Source of the DNA: CAVTHK01 sp964552235
Lineage (GTDB): Bacteria > Spirochaetota > Spirochaetia > SZUA-6 > CAVTHK01
Assembly (NCBI GenBank): GCA_964552235.1
Contig: CAZKGO010000009.1
Span: forward strand, 27,872 to 91,871
Direction of reading: 5' to 3'
Length of the DNA: 64,000 nt
Numbering within the stretch: position 1 is the stretch's first letter; the number at the start of each line of letters is the position of its first letter. Made by a program: the position numbers and the translations under genes. Positions 59,241-64,000 of this stretch are shown piece after piece. The notes under the pieces were generated by a model. The model saw only the letters and a program-made list of their open reading frames with translations, did not search any database and was not told the DNA's origin.

Positions 59241-60263
59241 CTACGCCAAATGGCGATAAGCAATCCGGCCCACCATGCGCAAAGCCAAGAGCGGCATTCG
59301 ACGGGCGATGGCCGCTAGACGCGGATTGCGTCCCTCCGATTCGTCGAAGCCGTTCCTTCTGGCGGGACTGCGCGCGTAATGTATCTCACGACGCTCAGCC
59401 CCCCAGCCGTCTTTGTACTGAAGAAGTCCTGCATTATGGCAGGCAGTCCGGCCAAGAGAGAGAGAGGAGTACCCATGGAAACTATACCACGAGATCGCTT
59501 CCCACATGACCATGTTGCTGGGGTGAAGATGCCTCTCCTCCAGGACAGAAGCACCGTACTTGTATACCGCGCGGTCGCCAAAGTGGAGAAACACGGCGCC
59601 GCCCACCGGCGTCCCGCCTGAACTGGCGATGACGACGATCCCGTGGCCCTGCTTGATCAGCGACGCGTGAAGATTACGGAAGAACGAGAGCGGCTGCGGC
59701 GGCAGACCATGCCGCCTCCTGGTGCGGCAGTGCAATCGATAGTACGCTTCAACGGCCGCAGCATCGCACGAGACGGCTGTCGCCAGCGCCTCGCGTCGCG
59801 CTCTTTCGACGTTACGTCTGGTGCTCTGGCGCAGGTTGCGATACAACGCGTCGCAACCCCGATCAAGAGCAACGATGTGCTCGAAATAACGGCCCGACGG
59901 CCCGAAGCCGCTCAAGCAGGGTTCGCTGCGGATTTCCACGTAACGCCATTTCCGGCGGCGTCTCTCGTAGTCGAGAGCGTCCTCAATCAAGTGAGGCACC
60001 GTATGCGCGGGAGTGGAAAGTAGCGGAACCGAATCAGAAAACGGCAGCGACACACCGCGACGTCCGGTCATGGGACTGCGCACGTCCATCAGCGGCATGA
60101 TGACGCCGTACCCTGGCTCTGTGGACACTATTCCGATGGCGCGGTAGCCGTATGAGTCAGCCAAGACACGAATCCACGCGGAACTGTGGAATACCGTGCA
60201 CGCCGGATATTCCAGAACGCGGGAATCCCAGTCTCTGTCAGTCAAGGGGTCAACTATGTGCAC
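59241..60263 (-). CDS. FemAB/GNAT-type acyltransferase (exosortase-locus type)
   Basis: A 340-residue FemAB-like protein. 'PACTVFHSSAWIRVLADSYG' is the usual N-terminal start, and the second GNAT lobe has 'KQGHGIVVIASSGGTPVGGA' and 'GGAVFLHFGDRAVYKYGASV', then 'LHPSNMVMWEAISWYSFHGY'. It resembles the FemAB proteins associated with exosortase-A/PEP-CTERM exopolysaccharide loci, where an aminoacyl or acyl transfer to a glycan or lipid intermediate is suspected but not proven. It starts at GTG 60263 with GGGGG upstream. The 194 bp between it and the NadE-like gene hold no convincing gene. Confidence 0.85.
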   Translation of the reverse strand: MHIVDPLTDRDWDSRVLEYPACTVFHSSAWIRVLADSYGYRAIGIVSTEPGYGVIMPLMDVRSPMTGRRGVSLPFSDSVPLLSTPAHTVPHLIEDALDYERRRRKWRYVEIRSEPCLSGFGPSGRYFEHIVALDRGCDALYRNLRQSTRRNVERARREALATAVSCDAAAVEAYYRLHCRTRRRHGLPPQPLSFFRNLHASLIKQGHGIVVIASSGGTPVGGAVFLHFGDRAVYKYGASVLEERHLHPSNMVMWEAISWYSFHGYSSLSLGRTACHNAGLLQYKDGWGAERREIHYARSPARRNGFDESEGRNPRLAAIARRMPLLALRMVGRIAYRHLA

Positions 60264-60457
60264 GCAACAACCCCCAAATGACGCACGCCATCACGCTCAG
60301 TGCGTGACGTCGAGACTGATCGCCGCTGTCTGCTCACGATTGCAGTCGTCGTCGACGGACGTCGGGCTGCGATTAGTGCGCGTCTCACTGAATCGGGCTC
60401 CATCGGTACGGCGAGATGCCGCCCCGTCGATTTCAACCCGCGAGGAGAGCCGTGTCG

Positions 60458-61429
60458 TCACTGATGTGATTTCACCCCCACTGGTGGGCAACTGAGGTAG
60501 TCAGCCACCTGACGCTTCGCAACGATGTCGCTGTAAACGTCTGAGATGAGGTCAAGTCGTTCTCCTAGCGCTACAGCTACCTGCTCCGCCGGAAATCCCT
60601 GGTCTCTGGCCCATATGGAGATGTCCATAACATCATAGGGGGCAAGGAAATAGAATTCCTGTTGTGTCTGAGGAAGCGAATAGGTGTCTGGCGTCGGCGG
60701 TTTTTGACGGATTTCGTAAGGTACGTGCAGGTACTCGGCGAGTTGATAGACCTGTGACTTAAACAAGTGTGCGATCGGTTTGAAATCGCCGGCCCCATCG
60801 CCCAGTTTCACGAAGAACCCTTGGTCCACCTCCAGCCGGTTGGATGTCCCTATGACAGCGTAGTGAAGCCGATCCGCGTGGAAGTACTCCAGCATCTTTC
60901 GCGTGCGCTGCTTGAAATTCATCGCGGCTACGATCGTGCGGTACTGCTGAGACGGCAACCGAGCGCGGATTTCCTTTCCGTCGGGCAAGCGAACCACTAT
61001 GCGGAACACACGGTACGGAGTGCCATGGCCGCCCGCGAGCACGATCTTGTTCGCAAAGGACGGCTGATACTCCGGGACGACTGAACGGATAGCCTCGTCC
61101 CTGATCGCGTAGCAGCCTTCCGCCTCCAAAATGGGCGTAATATCTGTCACGCAATACTCGATTCCCAGCGACTCTGCCGCTAGACGGCTCAATTTCAAAG
61201 TGTCCGGCGACGAATCACGGTCAGGCATGAGCAGCCCGAACACCCGTTCCTTTCCGAAGGCGCGCACGCACAGAGCAGCCGTGACGCTGCTGTCAACGCC
61301 GCCCGACAGCGCAACCACTCCGCCGCGTCGCCGGAACCTCTGGACGATCACATCCTTGAAACTGTCAAGGATCCGCTCCGTCTCCTTTTCGCAGTCGAGG
61401 CGAAGCACATCACGCGATACGTTGGTCAT
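60458..61429 (-). CDS. NadE-like ATP pyrophosphatase/amide synthase
   Basis: A 323-residue NAD-synthase-like protein. The PP-loop is 'VVALSGGVDSSVTAALCVRA' (Ser42-Ser48). 'HYAVIGTSNRLEVDQGFFVK' and 'LGDGAGDFKPIAHLFKSQVY' are the NadE sequence pattern for the adenylated carboxylate site. There is no fused glutaminase domain, so it would use ammonia or an outside amidotransferase. An unusual insert ('VRLPDGKEIRARLPSQQYRT') precedes that. Placement in a ligase/carrier-protein operon, with its ATG directly following the TAG of the ligase gene, suggests it amidates a pathway intermediate rather than nicotinate dinucleotide; plain NAD synthase remains possible. Confidence 0.82.
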   Translation of the reverse strand: MTNVSRDVLRLDCEKETERILDSFKDVIVQRFRRRGGVVALSGGVDSSVTAALCVRAFGKERVFGLLMPDRDSSPDTLKLSRLAAESLGIEYCVTDITPILEAEGCYAIRDEAIRSVVPEYQPSFANKIVLAGGHGTPYRVFRIVVRLPDGKEIRARLPSQQYRTIVAAMNFKQRTRKMLEYFHADRLHYAVIGTSNRLEVDQGFFVKLGDGAGDFKPIAHLFKSQVYQLAEYLHVPYEIRQKPPTPDTYSLPQTQQEFYFLAPYDVMDISIWARDQGFPAEQVAVALGERLDLISDVYSDIVAKRQVADYLSCPPVGVKSHQ

Positions 61430-63022
61430 CTAGAGCCTCGAATTGCGCTGCGCATCCATCTCCCCCCAATCAACCTTTCCGCGACTATTCCTGGGAATGC
61501 TGCTTACAAAGTGCACGTGCCGGGGCACACGGCTGTCTTCAAGGTGTCGGCCGCAGTGCCTGCGAATTTGCTCTCGCTTGAGCCCGCTATCCGGCGACAC
61601 GACGACGAAAGCAGCTACCGCCTGCCCTTGGATATCGTCAGGGACGCCCTTTACTGCCACGTCCAAGACACCATCCAGCTGTCCGATGACGCGCTCAATC
61701 TCGCGCGGGCTGATTCTTTCACCTCGGCACTTGATCATGTCGTCCTTTCGGCCGACGTAGACGAGATAGCCATCACTGGTGTAAGAGAAGTAATCGCCGG
61801 TATGAAGTCTGCGATCAGACGGATAGGCTCCGGGCCTGAATACTTCGCTGCTCCCGGAGGGATCCTGCCAGTACCCCTGCATGACGTTTGACCCTCGGAC
61901 CACCATCTCGCCGACGCATCCCAACGCAACCTCGTGGCCTTCAGGGTCCACCAGCGTCACTTGGCAGTTGGGCATCGGTCTGCCGACAGACTGCGGCAAT
62001 CTGTCGATTTCGGCTGGTGGTAGATAACTCACTCGCTTGCACTCGGTAAGCCCGAACATAGAGTACAGCGATACGTGCGGAAACATCAGGCGGAACGCTC
62101 TGATGTGTCGCTCCGGTAGAGCAGCTCCAGTGTTGGTAACGTAGCGCAGGCTGCTGAAGTCATACCGGGCCAAGCCGTCAAGCCGCAGCATCATTGCCAG
62201 CATCGAAGGAACAAGGGGGAATCCCGTGACTTTTTCCTTCGCTACCTTCTGCAGCACCGAGTGCGGGTAGATAAACCCCGGCTCGAGTATCACCGTCCCT
62301 CCGAACATGACGGACATCAGAACTTGGTAAAGACCGTAGTCAAAGGAGAGCGGAAGAACACAAAGGACCGTGTCCTCTGGAGTGTTTCCAAGGTATTGAA
62401 TGATACTGCGACAGGCAGAGATGACGTTGTGATGCGTGCTCATGACTCCTTTCGGCTTGCCGCTTGATCCAGAGGTGTAGATCAAGCAAGCAAGATCCAC
62501 GTCCAGACACTGCGGTTCGTCGGACGGAGGCACCAAGGGTCGCTCGGCCCAGAAAGGCCGAAACACCGCCTCCCAATTGGTCGTATCAGCGGCGCTCCGC
62601 TGCCTATCGTGTGGGGTCGCTCCCACCCAGAGAACGGATGGCTTGACATCCAGCAACGAGAGAGAATCGCTGACGATTCCAGCCCTGCGAGCGTGCGCCA
62701 CCAACACGCGAGCGCCCACCTCCACAAGCACAGTTCTCAGCTTCTGTGCCTTCAGTGTCGGGTCCAACACGACAAAAATGCCACCTGCTTTCAGCGCAGC
62801 ATATATACATATGACACTCTCGATCGAGTTGTCGAGAAAGATGACGATCCTGTCATTTTTCTCCATCCCCGACCTGCGCCAGTGCCGAGACAGCAAGTCG
62901 GACGCAGAGTCGACCATGCGGTAAGTCCACTTCGTCCCACCACAGACGACTGCCGTCTTGTCGGGCATGCGCGCAGCAGTCCTGCGCAGCCATTCGTGAA
63001 CGAGCACAGCGTCAAATTCCAC
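61430..63022 (-). CDS. AMP-forming acyl/aminoacyl ligase (exosortase-associated ligase type)
   Basis: A 530-residue ANL-superfamily adenylating enzyme. P-loop 'LACLIYTSGSSGKPKGVMST', 'SLYSMFGLTECKRVSYLPP', hinge 'GDYFSYTSDGYLVYVGRKDD' and the catalytic lysine in 'IPRNSRGKVDWGEM' are all intact. It looks like the acyl-CoA ligase of exosortase-A-type loci. The carrier protein gene upstream overlaps it by 11 bp, so it probably loads that carrier rather than CoA. The substrate is unknown. It could in principle also supply the A-less first module of the NRPS 12 kb away. GTG 63022 has GAGG seven bases upstream. Confidence 0.9.
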   Translation of the reverse strand: MEFDAVLVHEWLRRTAARMPDKTAVVCGGTKWTYRMVDSASDLLSRHWRRSGMEKNDRIVIFLDNSIESVICIYAALKAGGIFVVLDPTLKAQKLRTVLVEVGARVLVAHARRAGIVSDSLSLLDVKPSVLWVGATPHDRQRSAADTTNWEAVFRPFWAERPLVPPSDEPQCLDVDLACLIYTSGSSGKPKGVMSTHHNVISACRSIIQYLGNTPEDTVLCVLPLSFDYGLYQVLMSVMFGGTVILEPGFIYPHSVLQKVAKEKVTGFPLVPSMLAMMLRLDGLARYDFSSLRYVTNTGAALPERHIRAFRLMFPHVSLYSMFGLTECKRVSYLPPAEIDRLPQSVGRPMPNCQVTLVDPEGHEVALGCVGEMVVRGSNVMQGYWQDPSGSSEVFRPGAYPSDRRLHTGDYFSYTSDGYLVYVGRKDDMIKCRGERISPREIERVIGQLDGVLDVAVKGVPDDIQGQAVAAFVVVSPDSGLKREQIRRHCGRHLEDSRVPRHVHFVSSIPRNSRGKVDWGEMDAQRNSRL

Positions 63023-63314
63023 GTCCGGCCTCGAAAGAATAGTTCACGCGCGTTCGGCTTTCTTGTTTTTCCTCCAGGTACGTAAGGAGTTTCCTAACGC
63101 TGTCCATGTTCTCCGCGGTCATCTCGTCGTCTTCCACCTGGATCCCGAAAGTCCGCTCCAGGAATGCCACCATTTCAAGAAAGCGAAAGGAATCCAGCAC
63201 ACCGGCGTCCATGAAGGACGTGTCGTCTTTCACTTGACTCATGTCAACGACACATACCTCAGAAAGGAAGTCACGAATGCTTTGCCTGGCGTTGTGATGG
63301 TTTACGCTATCCAT
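63012..63314 (-). CDS. Acyl carrier protein
   Basis: A 100-residue stand-alone carrier protein. The phosphopantetheine site is Ser42 in 'SFMDAGVLDSFRFLEMVAFL'. The third and fourth helices are 'FGIQVEDDEMTAENMDSVRK'. It would carry an acyl or aminoacyl thioester made by the ligase downstream and needs a phosphopantetheinyl transferase such as the one at 41583. ATG 63314 is preceded by AGAGGCGAA. It starts 7 bp after the acyltransferase gene. Confidence 0.92.
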   Translation of the reverse strand: MDSVNHHNARQSIRDFLSEVCVVDMSQVKDDTSFMDAGVLDSFRFLEMVAFLERTFGIQVEDDEMTAENMDSVRKLLTYLEEKQESRTRVNYSFEAGRGI

Positions 63315-63321
63315 TTCGCCT

Positions 63322-63825
63322 CTATCCCCCTTGCCTGTATGGGCGCAGTCCTTGGACGAATTGACGATACGTTGTGCTACGCGTCAGCGGTACGGTCACT
63401 CGTCCCACGGGACCGGCACTCGGCGGACCCCACAGTACGCCCGGCGGCACATTTCGGCTGACGACGGTACCGGCCTGAATGACCGATCCTTTCCCGATTC
63501 TCACGTTGGGCAGAATCACGCAGTGTGGACCGATGTACACATCATCCTCTATGTAGACGGGCATCACGTGTTCCCCTGTCCTTCTCGGACCCCAGTAGAG
63601 ATGCGCGACAATGGTCGTACGGAATCCGACTGTAACGTTCCTACCAATGCTGATCGCTTCCGGATGAAGCTCTTCGATCTGGACGTACTGCCCTATCCAC
63701 ACGTGCGGCCCGACATGGACACCCCGGCATCGCTGCAGGAAAGGCCGAAGCCGAGAACCGCCAGGCATGACAAAGGCCAGCCTTGAAAGCAACCGCTGTA
63801 GTATAGTTCTCAATAGACGTAGCAT
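63322..63825 (-). CDS. Left-handed beta-helix acyltransferase (hexapeptide repeat, WcaF/LbH type)
   Basis: A hexapeptide-repeat acetyl/acyltransferase. Repeats run from 'GVHVGPHVWIGQYVQI' through 'ISIGRNVTVGFRTTIVAH' to 'DDVYIGPHCVILPNVRIGKG' and 'SVIQAGTVVSRNVPPGVLWG'. Such enzymes acetylate sugars from acetyl-CoA or an acyl carrier. ATG 63825 ('MLRLLRTILQRLL') gives 167 residues with a short basic-hydrophobic N-terminus usual for the group, but there is no ribosome binding site; a TTG at 63957 in the same frame would add 44 residues. It is the first gene of the minus-strand operon visible here. The last 175 bases of the window hold no other gene I can support. Confidence 0.85.
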   Translation of the reverse strand: MLRLLRTILQRLLSRLAFVMPGGSRLRPFLQRCRGVHVGPHVWIGQYVQIEELHPEAISIGRNVTVGFRTTIVAHLYWGPRRTGEHVMPVYIEDDVYIGPHCVILPNVRIGKGSVIQAGTVVSRNVPPGVLWGPPSAGPVGRVTVPLTRSTTYRQFVQGLRPYRQGG

Positions 63826-64000
63826 AGCATGCGGTGCCCGTAGCTTACTAAACAGTGCGGAAATCACTGGACATAGGATCAGGCTGCGTACTGCGTCCAC
63901 GGGGATTGAAAGAAGCTTCGGATCTTCCGAGGCGACTTCTGGAGACGACGCAGACAACCTGTGGCGCGCATCTTCAGCTCCTCAGGTCCTGATACCGTCA

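Noticed and set aside
60254..60491. Short frames between the FemAB-like and NadE-like genes
   Set aside because: No ribosome binding sites and serine/arginine-rich composition typical of non-coding frames.
1..64000. CRISPR arrays, insertion sequences, integrases, prophage genes
   Set aside because: No regularly spaced repeats, no transposase or recombinase motifs and no terminal inverted repeats were found in any frame.

Overview
The window is GC-rich bacterial chromosome with Shine-Dalgarno starts, many GTG/TTG starts and 4-bp stop/start overlaps. The phylum is uncertain. The substrate-binding protein at 17679-18995 has the 'FAGSQKGE' type of processed N-terminus common in Spirochaetota, which makes a free-living, saccharolytic spirochaete-like bacterium a reasonable low-confidence guess. 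The valyl-tRNA synthetase is of the short type also seen in Actinobacteria. No rRNA, tRNA, CRISPR array or transposase was found.

Region 1 (1-30 kb) is mostly carbohydrate uptake and breakdown. It holds two divergent GH116 glycosidases (the first cut by the window edge), a GH42 beta-galactosidase, a GH5-like hydrolase, and a CUT1 sugar ABC transporter in an apparent operon with that hydrolase. It also has a Gfo/Idh/MocA oxidoreductase, a zinc alcohol dehydrogenase, a sugar isomerase-like TIM barrel, an MFS transporter, and ribulokinase plus ribulose-5-phosphate 4-epimerase. Housekeeping genes (ftsK, valS, a MEMO1-family gene) are scattered among them. A Phd/PIN toxin-antitoxin pair follows the GH42 gene and an OLD-like ATPase precedes valS.

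Region 2 (30-34.5 kb) is a decaying island of toxin-antitoxin or abortive-infection type genes: two AbiEii-like nucleotidyltransferases with small partners (one frameshifted), an orphan ribbon-helix-helix antitoxin, a DUF4143 ATPase missing its Walker A half, and a Phd/PIN pair. An FAD oxidoreductase and L-rhamnose mutarotase follow.

Region 3 (36.3-49.5 kb) looks like a biosynthetic locus. A 43-residue basic peptide with a strong sigma70-like promoter heads a minus-strand operon encoding a SipW-type peptidase, an HPr-kinase-like ATPase and a PqqD-type peptide-binding protein. An NTP_transf_5 nucleotidyltransferase and an ABC exporter lie beside it. These are the accessory parts of Firmicutes lasso-peptide clusters, but no lasso cyclase or leader transglutaminase-like protease is present. 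Divergent from it are a phosphopantetheinyl transferase and a second, paralogous ABC exporter. Facing them is a C-T-C-A-T-TE peptide synthetase predicted to activate glycine, with a cysteine thioesterase nucleophile.

Region 4 (49.6-56 kb) holds a complete dTDP-L-rhamnose operon (rfbACDB) with an extended -10 promoter, then a two-gene signalling operon (receiver-PAS-HisKA_2 kinase, and a receiver-PAS protein with a degenerate kinase end).

Region 5 (56-64 kb) is a tight minus-strand operon, apparently less GC-rich. It encodes a hexapeptide acyltransferase, acyl carrier protein, AMP-forming ligase, NadE-like ATP pyrophosphatase, FemAB-like acyltransferase, ATP-grasp ligase and two methyltransferases. 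It resembles the acyl-ligase/FemAB sets of exopolysaccharide (exosortase-A type) loci and probably makes or decorates an acylated or aminoacylated surface glycan.
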